Translations under genes and position numbers: made by a program | Notes under the pieces: model-generated | Seen by the model: the letters and a program-made list of their open reading frames with translations, nothing else | Told to the model about the DNA's origin: nothing | Databases searched by the model: none | Assembly: GCF_003234115.2 (NCBI RefSeq) | Contig: NZ_CP126251.1 | Span: forward strand, 310,001-374,000 | Length of the DNA: 64,000 nucleotides | Direction of reading: 5' to 3' | Source of the DNA: Curtobacterium sp. MCPF17_002 | GTDB lineage: Bacteria; Actinomycetota; Actinomycetes; Actinomycetales; Microbacteriaceae | Part shown: positions 23,704 through 31,859 of the stretch, piece by piece | Position numbering within the stretch: the stretch's first letter is position 1 | Layout of the letters: each line of letters starts with the position of its first letter

Positions 23704-24897
23704 GTGCGCGCACTGACCTGGCAGGGCACCGAGAAGGTGTCCGTCGAGACCGTCCCAGACCCGACCATCCAGGAGCCGACCGACGCGATCGTGCGGATCA
23801 CCTCGACGGCGATCTGCGGCTCCGACCTGCACCTCTACCGGGTGCTCGGCCCGTACATCGACAAGGGGGACGTCCTCGGGCACGAGCCGATGGGCATCGT
23901 CGAGGAGGTCGGCAGCGGCATCACGAACCTCAAGGTCGGTGACCGTGTCGTCATCCCCTTCAACATCTCCTGCGGCCACTGCTGGATGTGCCAGCACGGC
24001 CTGCAGTCGCAGTGCGAGACGACCCAGGTGACGGAGTACGGCACCGGGGCGTCCCTGTTCGGCTACACGAAGATGTACGGCCAGGTCCCCGGTGGGCAGG
24101 CCGAGTACCTCCGCGTGCCGCACGCCGACTACGGCCCCATCGTCGTGCCCGACGACGGGACGCCCGACGACCGCTGGTTGTTCCTCAGCGACATCCTGCC
24201 CACCGCCTGGCAGGCCGTGCAGTACGCGAACGTCCCCGACGGCGGCACGCTCGCGGTGCTCGGCCTCGGCCCGGTCGGGCAGTTCGCCGCACGGATCGGC
24301 GCACACCTCGGCTACCGCGTCCTCGCCGTCGACCCGGAGCAGGTCCGCCGCGACCTCGGCGCGAAGCACGGGGCCGAGGTGTTCGACCTGTCGAAGGACC
24401 TCGTGTCCCAGCTCGTCGACCTGACCGACGGACGCGGCCCCGACGGCGTCGTCGACGCGGTCGGCATGGAGGCCCACGGCAACCCGTTCGCCGGGTTCGC
24501 GCAGCGCGCCGCCGGACTGCTGCCGGACGCGCTCGCGCAGAAGGCGATCGAGACCGCGGGGGTGGACCGGCTCGCCGCCGTGCACACCGCGATCGACCTC
24601 GTCCGTCGCGGCGGCACCGTCTCGCTGAGCGGCGTCTACGGCGGGATGGCCGACCCGATGCCGATGATGACGCTGTTCGACAAGCAGATCACCATCCGCG
24701 AGGGGCAGTGCAACGTGAAGCACTGGATCGACGACATCATGCCGCTGGTGCAGGACCCGTCGGACCCGCTCGGCGCGCTCGACCTCACGACGCACCGGGT
24801 GTCCCTCGAGGACGCCCCGCACATGTACGAGGTGTTCCAGAAGAAGCAGGACGGCTGCGTGAAGGTGGTCCTCGACCCCGCACTGGCCGCCGCCTGA
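23704..24897 (+). CDS. Zinc-dependent alcohol/formaldehyde dehydrogenase-like protein
   Basis: A 397-residue medium-chain dehydrogenase of the type often labelled glutathione-independent formaldehyde dehydrogenase. Catalytic zinc ligands Cys38 and His60-Glu61, structural zinc Cys90, Cys93, Cys96 and Cys104, and the cofactor loop VLGLGPVGQFA are intact; the extended C-terminal half (GMEAHGNPFAG region) matches this subgroup. GAGAGGAACGAC precedes the GTG. Its stop overlaps the start of the epimerase gene (TGATG), so both are made together. Confidence 0.9.
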   Translation: MRALTWQGTEKVSVETVPDPTIQEPTDAIVRITSTAICGSDLHLYRVLGPYIDKGDVLGHEPMGIVEEVGSGITNLKVGDRVVIPFNISCGHCWMCQHGLQSQCETTQVTEYGTGASLFGYTKMYGQVPGGQAEYLRVPHADYGPIVVPDDGTPDDRWLFLSDILPTAWQAVQYANVPDGGTLAVLGLGPVGQFAARIGAHLGYRVLAVDPEQVRRDLGAKHGAEVFDLSKDLVSQLVDLTDGRGPDGVVDAVGMEAHGNPFAGFAQRAAGLLPDALAQKAIETAGVDRLAAVHTAIDLVRRGGTVSLSGVYGGMADPMPMMTLFDKQITIREGQCNVKHWIDDIMPLVQDPSDPLGALDLTTHRVSLEDAPHMYEVFQKKQDGCVKVVLDPALAAA

Positions 24898-25970
24898 TGC
24901 GGATCGTCGTCGTCGGCGCGACGGGCAACGTCGGGACGGCCGTGCTCCGGCGGCTCGCCGAGGCGCGGTTGCGCGGGGACGGTCGTGCGGGCGCCGGTCT
25001 TGCGGGCACCGACGCGGGGCTCGAGGTGGTCGGTGTCGCGCGACGGCTGCCTGACGCCCGGGTCGCGCCGTACGACGTCGCCAGCTGGCACGCCGTCGAC
25101 GTCGGCGGCCGGTCCGCCGTGGACGAACTCGTGCGGGTGTTCCAGGGCGCCGACGCCGTCGTGCACCTGGCGTGGGCGCTCCAGCCGACGCACGACATCC
25201 CCGCGCAGTACCGGACGAACGTCACCGGGACGGACAACGTCCTCGAGGCCGTCGCCCGAGCCGGTGTCCCGCAGGTCGTCGTCGCGTCCTCCGTCGGCGC
25301 GTACCGCGGAGTCGACGTCGACGGCAAGCGCACCCCGGTCGACGAGTCCTGGCCGGCGACGGGCATCCCCACCGCGACCTACGCGATCCACAAGGCCGCG
25401 AACGAGGCCGCGATGGACGCGTTCGAGTCCGAGCACCCGTCCGTCGTCGTCACTCGTCTCCGCCCCGGGCTGATCTTCCAGCGGGGTGCGGCGGCCGAGA
25501 TCCGTGGCATCTTCCTCGGGCCGTTCGTGCCGATGTCGATCGTCCGGTGGATCCGGTGGGCGGTCCTGCCGTTGCCGCTGCCGTTCGTGTTCCAGGCCGT
25601 GCACGCCGACGACGTCGCCGACGCCTACTGGCGCGCGATCGACCGGCGGGCCGGAGGTCCCTTCAACATCGCCGCGGCGCCCGTCCTCAACCCGCCGCGG
25701 TTGGCGCGGGCGTTCGGGATGCTCGGCGCCGTCCGGGTGCCGCTGTGGCTCATCTGCGGCATCGTCACGCTGACCTGGCGGCTCCGCCTGCAGGCGACGG
25801 ACGCCGGCTGGGTGGACATCGCCGCGGGGGTCCCGATCATGCGGACCGATCGGGCACGGACGGAGCTCGGGTGGGAGCCGCGGCACACCGCCGAGGAGGC
25901 CCTGCGCGAGCTCGTCGCCGGGTTCGCCGACGGCGCGAACGTGCCCGCGTCGGGGCCGCTGCGCGGGTGA
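24897..25970 (+). CDS. NAD-dependent epimerase/dehydratase family protein (extended SDR)
   Basis: A 357-residue extended SDR. The cofactor loop is VVVGATGNVGTAVLRRL, a 20-residue Gly/Ala/Arg insertion follows, then GADAVVHLAWALQPT, SSVGAYRG and an active-site Tyr-x3-Lys in YAIHKAANEAA. A hydrophobic segment near 275-295 (VPLWLICGIVTLTW) is unusual and may dock to the membrane. Translationally coupled to the zinc dehydrogenase, suggesting a shared oxidation pathway for an alcohol or sugar. Confidence 0.86.
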   Translation: MRIVVVGATGNVGTAVLRRLAEARLRGDGRAGAGLAGTDAGLEVVGVARRLPDARVAPYDVASWHAVDVGGRSAVDELVRVFQGADAVVHLAWALQPTHDIPAQYRTNVTGTDNVLEAVARAGVPQVVVASSVGAYRGVDVDGKRTPVDESWPATGIPTATYAIHKAANEAAMDAFESEHPSVVVTRLRPGLIFQRGAAAEIRGIFLGPFVPMSIVRWIRWAVLPLPLPFVFQAVHADDVADAYWRAIDRRAGGPFNIAAAPVLNPPRLARAFGMLGAVRVPLWLICGIVTLTWRLRLQATDAGWVDIAAGVPIMRTDRARTELGWEPRHTAEEALRELVAGFADGANVPASGPLRG

Positions 25971-25984
25971 GGGTCTCGGGTGCC

Positions 25985-26098
25985 GTTCCGCGCGTGGGTG
26001 GCGGAACCGCGCGTGGGAAGCGGAATCGCTCGTAGGAGGCAGGAAGTTCCTGCACCCCATGCGCGAAAGTGCTTCCCATTGCACGCGTGATGGGCTCC
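25985..26098. repeat. Mosaic repeat cluster sharing modules with 29441-29580
   Basis: The tract has GTTCCGCGCGTGGG, AAGCGGAATCGCTCGTAGGA and CTTCCCATTGCACGCGTGAT-type modules. The second occurs in reverse orientation and the third in the same orientation in the cluster at 29441-29580. CCCAT...ATGGG at 26076-26094 can form a hairpin. It lies between two genes of the same direction. Confidence 0.7.
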
Positions 26099-26155
26099 TT
26101 CGCGCACCCGAGCCGCGCTACGCTCTCGTCACCGCACGAGCACGAGGGGGCGCGA

Positions 26156-26482
26156 ATGGCGTTCGAGGAGACCAACAACCCGCTGATACCTGTCGGGTAC
26201 GACATCGCCGGATCGATGATCACGCTCGGCGCCGTGGTCATCGGGATCGGCTTCGTCGTGGTGATCGCCCTCGCGATCTACCGCGGGACCCGGATGGCGA
26301 ACCGCGGGCAGAACCCCCTGACGTTGCAGGAGGACCTGGCGTACAAGGCGATGCAGAGCAACACGCTCGCACCGGCGCAGCCACTCGAGCAGCGGCTCGC
26401 CGAGCTCGACGACCTGCACCGGCGGGGTGTCATCACGGACGACGAGCACCGGTCAGCCCGGGCGGAGGCCCTCCGCGGGTAG
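26156..26482 (+). CDS. Single-pass membrane protein with C-terminal SHOCT domain
   Basis: A 108-residue protein: short N-terminus, one membrane helix at about 17-40 (SMITLGAVVIGIGFVVVIAL), a linker, and a SHOCT motif at the end (LEQRLAELDDLHRRGVITDD, then an Ala/Arg helix). SHOCT is a short oligomerisation/anchoring helix pair. GAGGGGG precedes the ATG. The TAG stop is part of the -10 box of the next gene. Confidence 0.82.
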   Translation: MAFEETNNPLIPVGYDIAGSMITLGAVVIGIGFVVVIALAIYRGTRMANRGQNPLTLQEDLAYKAMQSNTLAPAQPLEQRLAELDDLHRRGVITDDEHRSARAEALRG

Positions 26483-26491
26483 CCTGGGCCG

Positions 26492-26911
26492 GTGCTGCTG
26501 CCGACGGACCTGCTGGGGGAGTGGGAGCTCCGACGGACGGTCGACGACCGGCGCGCAGGGGCGGCGGGCACCGTCGTCGGCACGACCACGCTGGCGGCCG
26601 CCGGACCGGACGAGGTCCGCTGGGACGAAGCGGGCACGATGCGCTTCGCCGACCGCGAGACCCCGGTCTCCCGGACCCTCGTCGTGCGCCGGAACCCCGA
26701 CGGCCGCTGGGCCGTGCACTTCGCCGACGGCCGGGTGTTCCACGACTGGGTCTGGGGCGAACGGGTCGACCACGCCTGCGCGCCCGATGCCTACACGGGC
26801 GTGCTCGACGGCGACGCCGAGCACTGGACGGTGCGGTGGGAGGCGCACGGCCCCGCGAAGGACTACGTGCTCGTCAGCGAACTCCGACGTCGGACCGGAC
26901 CGGCAGACTGA
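26492..26911 (+). CDS. DUF6314 family protein
   Basis: A 139-residue beta-rich protein with LLGEWELRRTVDDRRAG, MRFADRETPVSRTLVVRR, VHFADGRVFHDW and a final VRWEAHGPAKDYVLVSELRR, the DUF6314 pattern (lipocalin-like barrel, function unknown). The GTG start has TAGCCT at 26480-26485, six bases upstream and overlapping the previous stop, so an internal leaderless promoter is likely. Confidence 0.8.
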   Translation: MLLPTDLLGEWELRRTVDDRRAGAAGTVVGTTTLAAAGPDEVRWDEAGTMRFADRETPVSRTLVVRRNPDGRWAVHFADGRVFHDWVWGERVDHACAPDAYTGVLDGDAEHWTVRWEAHGPAKDYVLVSELRRRTGPAD

Positions 26912-26915
26912 ACGC

Positions 26916-27581
26916 ATGGCACGTTCCTCCGGTACCGACGCTCCGCGCATCACCCTGACCGAACCCGTCGACCTCGAGGACTGGGCGCCCGGCCCCGGCG
27001 ACGTCCTCACCGGGGACCGCATCGAGGGCAAGCGCATCGGCACGTTCGACCTCGCGGGTGGGCGGTTGCCAGACCTCGAGATCGAGGAGAGCGTCATCGG
27101 CACGCTCCGCGTCGACGCCGCCGACCTGCGCGGACTGCGGGTGCGCGACTCGGTCGTCGAGACGCTCGACGCCCCGGTGCTCAAGGCGTCCAGCAGCTCC
27201 TGGCGCGAGGTCCGGATCGCCGGCGGGCGCGTGGGCTCCGCGGAGCTCTACGACGCCGGGCTCAACGGCGTCGAGTTCATCGGGATGAAGCTCGGGTTCG
27301 TGAACCTCCGCGGGTCGACCCTCACCGACGTCGTGTTCCGTGACTGCGTCATCGACGAGCTGGACATCGCCGATGCCCGACTGCTCCGGGTGTCGTTCGA
27401 CGGGACGCGGATCCGTGCGGCCGAGGGCTCGAACACCCGGATCGACCACGTGGACCTGCGCGGCGCCGACCTCGACCGGGTCGAGCGGCTCGAGGGCTTC
27501 CGCGGAGCGACGATCGGCGCCGACCAGCTGTACACGCTCGCGCCGCTCCTGGCGGCGCAGGCCGGCTACCGCGTCGACTGA
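26916..27581 (+). CDS. Pentapeptide repeat-containing protein
   Basis: A 221-residue protein whose central 150 residues form degenerate pentapeptide repeats (A/D-L-x-x pattern: LRVDAADLRGLRVRDSVVE, AELYDAGLNGVEFIGMKLG, LRGSTLTDVVFRDCVIDELD). Such proteins fold as a right-handed quadrilateral beta-helix; some mimic DNA and protect gyrase, most are of unknown role. It begins four bases after the DUF6314 stop. Its stop codon opens a palindrome cluster. Confidence 0.85.
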   Translation: MARSSGTDAPRITLTEPVDLEDWAPGPGDVLTGDRIEGKRIGTFDLAGGRLPDLEIEESVIGTLRVDAADLRGLRVRDSVVETLDAPVLKASSSSWREVRIAGGRVGSAELYDAGLNGVEFIGMKLGFVNLRGSTLTDVVFRDCVIDELDIADARLLRVSFDGTRIRAAEGSNTRIDHVDLRGADLDRVERLEGFRGATIGADQLYTLAPLLAAQAGYRVD

Positions 27582-27717
27582 CCCTCGCACCGTGCGAGGT
27601 CCGCCGCGCGCTGCGGTGCGACCGACCCTCGCACCGTGCGAGGGTCCGCGCGAGTGGTGCGAGGTTCCGTACTCGGTGAGACGCCACGGGAGTCGCACCG
27701 AGTACGGAACCTCGCAC
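27578..27717. repeat. Cluster of three palindromes between convergent genes
   Basis: First, TGACCCTCGCACCGTGCGAGG begins in the stop codon of the pentapeptide gene. Second, an 11-bp-arm palindrome at 27624-27646 (GACCCTCGCAC-C-GTGCGAGGGTC). Third, 22-base perfect arms at 27657-27678 and 27696-27717, ending two bases before the stop of the convergent flavoprotein gene. All share GTGCGAGG. Probably a bidirectional terminator region. Confidence 0.8.
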
Positions 27718-27718
27718 G

Positions 27719-28738
27719 TCACGCGCGGGAGCCCGCCGCAGCGCCCGAGCGCGCCGCAGCGCCCGCGCCCGCCAGCGCCGCCGCCAGGTCCGCCTGCACG
27801 AGGTCGCCGTGCACCGCGGCCCCCGCCTGCGTCCCGGCGGCGGCCGACGCGATGACCGTGGCCATCGGCGACGCCACGTTCCCCGCCGCGTACACCCCGC
27901 GCACCGAGGTCTGCCCGACGGCGTCGACCGCCAGCGCACTCGCGACCCGGAAGTCGCCCATCAGCTGGTCCTCGGCGACGAGTCCCAGCCCGGACAAGAA
28001 CGAGACCCGGGCCTCCGCGGTGCTCGCCGCCGCGAGGGCATCGAGTTCGACGACCTCGCCCGAGCCGAGCTCCACTCCCGACAGCACCCCGGACGGTGCG
28101 CCCGACTGCCCGGACAGCACCCGGGCCACCGGACCGTCCAGCACCGTGATGCTCCGGGCCGCGAAACCAGCACGGGCGGTGTCGTCAACGAGTCCCGGAT
28201 CGGTGACGAACGCCGTCACGTCGTCACTGAGCGCCCGGAACATGAGCGCGTGGTGAGCGCCGAACGGTGTGGTCACGAGCACGCCGATGCGCCGGTCCCG
28301 GACCTCCCATCCGTGGCAGAACGGGCAGTGCACCACACCGCGCCCCCACTGCTCGGCGAGCCCCGGGACCTCCGGCAGGACGTCCACGGCGCCGGAGGCG
28401 ACGACCAGCCTGCGCGCCGTGACGACCGCGCCCGAGTCGGTGGTGACCGAGAAGCCGACCGGGTCGATGCCGTCGCCGGACGTGGCGGACGCGGCCACGA
28501 TCCTCCCGGCGGTCACCTCGACGCCGTAGGCGGCAACTTCCCCGCGACCGATCCTCGCCAGGTCGTGCGGTGCGGCACCCTCGCGTCCGAGGTAGTTGTG
28601 CACGCCCTCGGCGGGTGCGTTGCGGGGTTCGCCGGCGTCGACCACGAGGACCGACCGCCTGGAACGACCGAGGATGAGTGCTGCTGACAGGCCGGCGGCT
28701 GCTCCGCCGATGACGATGACGTCGTAGTGATCACGCAT
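27719..28738 (-). CDS. Thioredoxin-reductase-like NAD(P)/FAD-dependent oxidoreductase
   Basis: A 339-residue flavoprotein with FAD loop VIVIGGAAAGLSAALILGR, the redox-active HCPFCHG motif (CxxC as in thioredoxin reductases), NADPH region RRIGVLVTTPFG, and GVYAAGNVASPMATV near the C-terminus. The NADPH loop lacks the usual GxGxxA, so cofactor use may differ from true TrxB. An Ala-rich tail follows. Divergent from an XRE-cupin regulator, a frequent pairing in actinobacteria; function probably in thiol or quinone redox control. Confidence 0.85.
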   Translation of the reverse strand: MRDHYDVIVIGGAAAGLSAALILGRSRRSVLVVDAGEPRNAPAEGVHNYLGREGAAPHDLARIGRGEVAAYGVEVTAGRIVAASATSGDGIDPVGFSVTTDSGAVVTARRLVVASGAVDVLPEVPGLAEQWGRGVVHCPFCHGWEVRDRRIGVLVTTPFGAHHALMFRALSDDVTAFVTDPGLVDDTARAGFAARSITVLDGPVARVLSGQSGAPSGVLSGVELGSGEVVELDALAAASTAEARVSFLSGLGLVAEDQLMGDFRVASALAVDAVGQTSVRGVYAAGNVASPMATVIASAAAGTQAGAAVHGDLVQADLAAALAGAGAAARSGAAAGSRA

Positions 28739-28758
28739 GCGAGCATCCTGCGGATGAC

Positions 28759-28795
28759 CCAGCAGGACTGGCAAACTTCCTTGCTGGTCTGGCAA
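28759..28795. promoter_or_regulatory. Candidate operator between flavoprotein and XRE-cupin genes
   Basis: GACTGGCAA (28766-28774) and GTCTGGCAA (28787-28795) are direct repeats 21 bases apart (two helical turns). CCAGCA (28759-28764) and TGCTGG (28782-28787) add an inverted pair. The region separates the two divergent start codons by 58 bases, so binding by the XRE-cupin regulator would affect both. Confidence 0.45.
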
Positions 28796-28796
28796 C

Positions 28797-29456
28797 ATGA
28801 CCGTCATGGGCAGCGCAGCACACGACCGTGGCCGGGAGGAACGGATCACCCCGCGCACGACCGCTGAGGTCGTCGGCGCGGTCGGCCCCCGACTGCGTGC
28901 GCTCCGCGCCCGTCGCGACGTCACGCTCGCCGCGCTCGCGGAGGAGACCGGCATCTCGGTGTCCACGCTCTCACGGTTGGAGTCAGGGCAGAGGAAGCCG
29001 ACGCTCGAGCTCCTGTTGCCGCTGGCCCGGGCGTACCAGGTGCCGCTCGACGACCTCGTGGGAGCGCCTCCGACCGGGGACCCGCGTGTGCACCTCAAGC
29101 CGGAGATGCACGGCGGCCGCGTGGTCGTCCCGCTCACCCGGCGGACCGGTGGCGTGCGGTCGTTCAAGCAGCTGTTCCCGCCGCGGTCGCCCGGGGGCGA
29201 GCCGACACTCGCGACCCACGAGGGCTACGAGTGGCTCTACGTCCTGTCCGGGCGGTTACGGCTCCTGCTCGGCGAGCGTGACCTCGACCTCGGGCCGGGT
29301 GAGGTCGTGGAGTTCGACACCCACACCCCGCACTGGATCGGCAACGTCACGGACGAGGTCACCGAGGTGCTGTGCCTGTACGGGCCGCAGGGGGAGCGGG
29401 CGCACGTGCGGTCACGGCCGGCGGCAGGGCCGGGGTCGGGGTCGTTCCGCGCGTAG
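28797..29456 (+). CDS. XRE-family regulator with C-terminal cupin domain
   Basis: A 219-residue regulator: HTH_3 domain at about 33-85 (LRARRDVTLAALAEETGISV, TLSRLESGQRKPTLELLLP) and a cupin domain at about 135-205 (HEGYEWLYVLSGRLRLLLG, GEVVEFDTHTPHWIGN) with His residues for a small ligand or metal. Likely autoregulator and controller of the divergent flavoprotein. The last three codons and stop (FRA-TAG) lie in the first unit of a 19-bp tandem repeat. Confidence 0.88.
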   Translation: MTVMGSAAHDRGREERITPRTTAEVVGAVGPRLRALRARRDVTLAALAEETGISVSTLSRLESGQRKPTLELLLPLARAYQVPLDDLVGAPPTGDPRVHLKPEMHGGRVVVPLTRRTGGVRSFKQLFPPRSPGGEPTLATHEGYEWLYVLSGRLRLLLGERDLDLGPGEVVEFDTHTPHWIGNVTDEVTEVLCLYGPQGERAHVRSRPAAGPGSGSFRA

Positions 29457-29580
29457 GAGGTCGTTCCGCGCGTAGGAGGCAGTTCCGCTCGTAGGAGGTC
29501 GTTCTTTCCGACCTCCTACGAGCGATTCGGCTTCCCATTGCGCGGGTGATGGGCAGGATTTGCGCGCGTGATGGGCAGGA
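29441..29580. repeat. 19-bp tandem repeat plus 16-bp-arm hairpin (mosaic cluster)
   Basis: GTCGTTCCGCGCGTAGGAG occurs at 29441-29459 and 29460-29478, and a variant at 29479-29497. The third unit starts a perfect hairpin: arms 29486-29501 and 29509-29524 with loop TTCTTTC. Two copies of a GCG(C/G)GTGATGGGCAGGAT-like word follow (near 29543 and 29566). The cluster separates convergent genes and probably terminates both. Confidence 0.82.
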
Positions 29581-29590
29581 TGCGCCGCGG

Positions 29591-30352
29591 TCAGCGCCGG
29601 GTCCAGCGCGCAGCTGCCTGCTGGCGTGCCGTGACCCGGTACCGACGAGCCCACCGCCGCACCGGGTTCGCACGCCGCCCGTTGACGCGGAACGTGTGGA
29701 ACGCGCGGCGCGTCCGGGTCAGGGCCGACGACAGGCTCGACAGCGGTCGCGCGGACACCTGCACCGTGAGGGCACGGTCGGCCACCACGCGCCACCCCGG
29801 GTCGAGCTGCATGCTCAGGTCGACGTCGTCGTGGACCTCGGCGTCGTCGCGGTTCGCGCGCGAGCGGATCACGAGCCAGGTCTCGCGGCGCATCGCCATC
29901 GCCGACCCGAACAGTGGCGGCCGGCCGAGCGCTGCCCACATGAGGACGAAGTACGGGCGCATGTAGACCGCGTTCCAGACCCGGTGCACGACCGGGCCAC
30001 CCTCGCGAGGACGTCCGGGGCCGGTCACGGCGACGACCTCGGGGTCGGCGAGGAGCCGGAGTGCGTCGGCGATCCACCCGGGCGGCGGGACGGAGTCGGC
30101 GTCGAGCCGGACGATGACGTCACCGGAAGCGCGGTCGTAGCCGCGAGCCGAGGCCCGGGCGATGCCGCGCACGCGCTCGGTGAGGACGATCGCGCCCGCC
30201 GCGGAGGCCACCTCGGCGCTGTCGTCGCGGCTGCCGTTGTCGACGACGATCACCTCGTCGGGGATCACCGACTGGGCCGCCAGGGCGTCGAGGCACCGGC
30301 GGAGGTGCACGGCATCGTCCAGCACGGGGACGACGACGGAGACGGTGGGCAT
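29591..30352 (-). CDS. Glycosyltransferase family 2 protein
   Basis: A 253-residue GT-A glycosyltransferase. VSVVVPVLDDAVHLRRCLDAL, VIVVDNGSRDDSAEVA and VIVRLDADSVPP (the DxD metal site) are clear; a short hydrophobic region near 140-155 and a basic C-terminus follow. The product could be a polysaccharide, glycolipid or glycoprotein intermediate. The ATG at 30352 has a GGGGG leader; 16 extra upstream codons are Arg-rich and less likely. Convergent with the XRE-cupin gene. Confidence 0.88.
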   Translation of the reverse strand: MPTVSVVVPVLDDAVHLRRCLDALAAQSVIPDEVIVVDNGSRDDSAEVASAAGAIVLTERVRGIARASARGYDRASGDVIVRLDADSVPPPGWIADALRLLADPEVVAVTGPGRPREGGPVVHRVWNAVYMRPYFVLMWAALGRPPLFGSAMAMRRETWLVIRSRANRDDAEVHDDVDLSMQLDPGWRVVADRALTVQVSARPLSSLSSALTRTRRAFHTFRVNGRRANPVRRWARRYRVTARQQAAARWTRR

Positions 30353-30498
30353 CCCCCGATCCAACCGGACCCGCGCTGAACGGATCTCCGGTCCGCGCAT
30401 CCCGGAGTTCCTGTGACCCGCTCCAGAGATCGAAGCGCACGTTCGGATTGCACGCCGCCGGTGCAGGACCGGTGGCGACGACTACCGGAAGGCCGACC

Positions 30499-31419
30499 AT
30501 GACCACGAACCCACCCGGGAACGACGCCGGGACGCCCATCCACGACCGCACGGCCGCTGCCGAGGGGCACGAGATCCACCCCGGCGTGACGGTCCCCTCG
30601 TACGCGAGCGCCACCCCCGCGGCACGTCCGGACGACCCGCCGCTCGACGCGATCCCCGCCGACGAGCAGCTCCCCGCAGTGCCCTCAGCGGCCGGAGCGG
30701 CGGGCATCGGCACCGGCACGGGCGGAGCCGGCGTCGGTGGCGGCATCGGCAGCACCGGCGGACCGCTCGGTGGCAGCACCGGCAGCACCGGCAGCACCGG
30801 CACCGGCAGCGCCGGCAGCGACAGCACCGGCGGCGGCAAGGCCGACGCGGCGAAGGGTGCCGCCCAGGACGTCGCCGGCGACGCCAAGGAGAAGGCCCAG
30901 AACGTCACCGGCACCGCGAAGGAGCAGGCGTCGAACGTCGCCTCCGAGGTGACCGACCACGCCAAGCAGCTCTTCGGGCAGGCGTCCGACACGCTCAAGG
31001 ACCAGGCGGCCGACCAGCAGCAGCGCGCTGCCGGAGGCCTCCGCAGCATCGGCGAGCAGCTCGGCCGGATGGCCGAGAACGACGACGAGCAGGGCGTCGC
31101 GTCGAAGGTCGTGCGCGACCTGTCGAACCGTGCGACCTCCGTCGCCGGGTACCTCGAGGGCCGCGATCCCGGCTCCCTCCTCGGTGAGGTGAAGTCCTTC
31201 GCCGCGAAGCGTCCGGGCACGTTCATCGCGATCGCCGCCGGCGCGGGGCTCCTCGCGGGCCGCCTGACGAAGGCGCTCGCCACCGAGGTCAAGCACGAGA
31301 AGGAAGCCGACGCCATCGACGACGTGACCGGCACCGGCACCACCGGGACCGGTGCGGCCGGCTTCGGCGAGACCGACTTCGGCACCACCGGCACCACCGG
31401 CACCGGGAGCGGCGTATGA
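30499..31419 (+). CDS. LEA/apolipoprotein-like stress protein with membrane segment
   Basis: A 306-residue protein in four parts: hydrophilic N-terminus, a Gly/Ser/Thr low-complexity run (GSTGSTGSTGTGS type, residues 90-115), an Ala/Lys/Glu amphipathic helix region like LEA proteins (KADAAKGAAQDVAGDAKEKA, residues 115-190), and a hydrophobic segment near 243-263 (GTFIAIAAGAGLLAGRL) of the kind seen in the holin/DUF3618 neighbourhood. Probably an envelope or desiccation-stress protein. Overlaps the holin-like gene by four bases (ATGA). Confidence 0.7.
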   Translation: MTTNPPGNDAGTPIHDRTAAAEGHEIHPGVTVPSYASATPAARPDDPPLDAIPADEQLPAVPSAAGAAGIGTGTGGAGVGGGIGSTGGPLGGSTGSTGSTGTGSAGSDSTGGGKADAAKGAAQDVAGDAKEKAQNVTGTAKEQASNVASEVTDHAKQLFGQASDTLKDQAADQQQRAAGGLRSIGEQLGRMAENDDEQGVASKVVRDLSNRATSVAGYLEGRDPGSLLGEVKSFAAKRPGTFIAIAAGAGLLAGRLTKALATEVKHEKEADAIDDVTGTGTTGTGAAGFGETDFGTTGTTGTGSGV

Positions 31420-31859
31420 GTCAGACGTTCCCGGGCGCCCAGGCCCCCGGCGAGCCGAGCCCCGAGGAGCGGGCCGCGACCACGCCCCTCGGTGAGCTGC
31501 TGTCCGAGGTGTCGAAGGACCTGTCGAGCCTCTTCCGGCAGGAGGTCGCACTCGCGAAGGCCGAGCTCACCGACTCCGCGAAGAAGGCCGGCAAGGCCGG
31601 CGGGATGTTCGGCGGCGCCGGACTCACCGCGGTCTTCGCCCTGCTGTTCCTGTCGATCGCCGCGTGGTGGGGCCTCGGGTACCTCATCGGCAACGCGTGG
31701 TCGGCACTCATCATCGCCGTCATCTACGCGATCGTCGCCGCGATCCTCGCCGTGCGTGGACGCAAGGAGATCAAGGAGATCACCGGCGCCCCGCAGACGG
31801 TCGCGACCGCCAAGGAAGTCCCCGAGACCCTCAAGCCGAACACCGGGAGGAAGCCATGA
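31416..31859 (+). CDS. Phage holin family (Actinobacteriophage holin III-like) membrane protein
   Basis: A 147-residue protein with a cytoplasmic amphipathic start (LGELLSEVSKDLSSLFRQEV, ALAKAELTDSAKKAGKAGG) and two membrane helices at about 65-87 and 93-114. This DUF1469-like type is labelled phage holin family in many genomes but is chromosomal and unrelated to lysis; no phage genes are near. Translationally coupled to both neighbours. Confidence 0.85.
   Translation: MSQTFPGAQAPGEPSPEERAATTPLGELLSEVSKDLSSLFRQEVALAKAELTDSAKKAGKAGGMFGGAGLTAVFALLFLSIAAWWGLGYLIGNAWSALIIAVIYAIVAAILAVRGRKEIKEITGAPQTVATAKEVPETLKPNTGRKP

Noticed and set aside
21001..24822. A 1273-codon open frame on the minus strand
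   Set aside because: It lies antisense to well-recognised TSUP, AlkD-like, APH-like and zinc dehydrogenase genes; its translation is Arg/Gly/Asp/His-rich low-complexity typical of GC-rich shadow frames.
31416..31859. Prophage remnant indicated by a holin-family gene
   Set aside because: No lysin, capsid, portal, terminase or integrase is near; the holin-like/DUF3618 pair is a known chromosomal arrangement.
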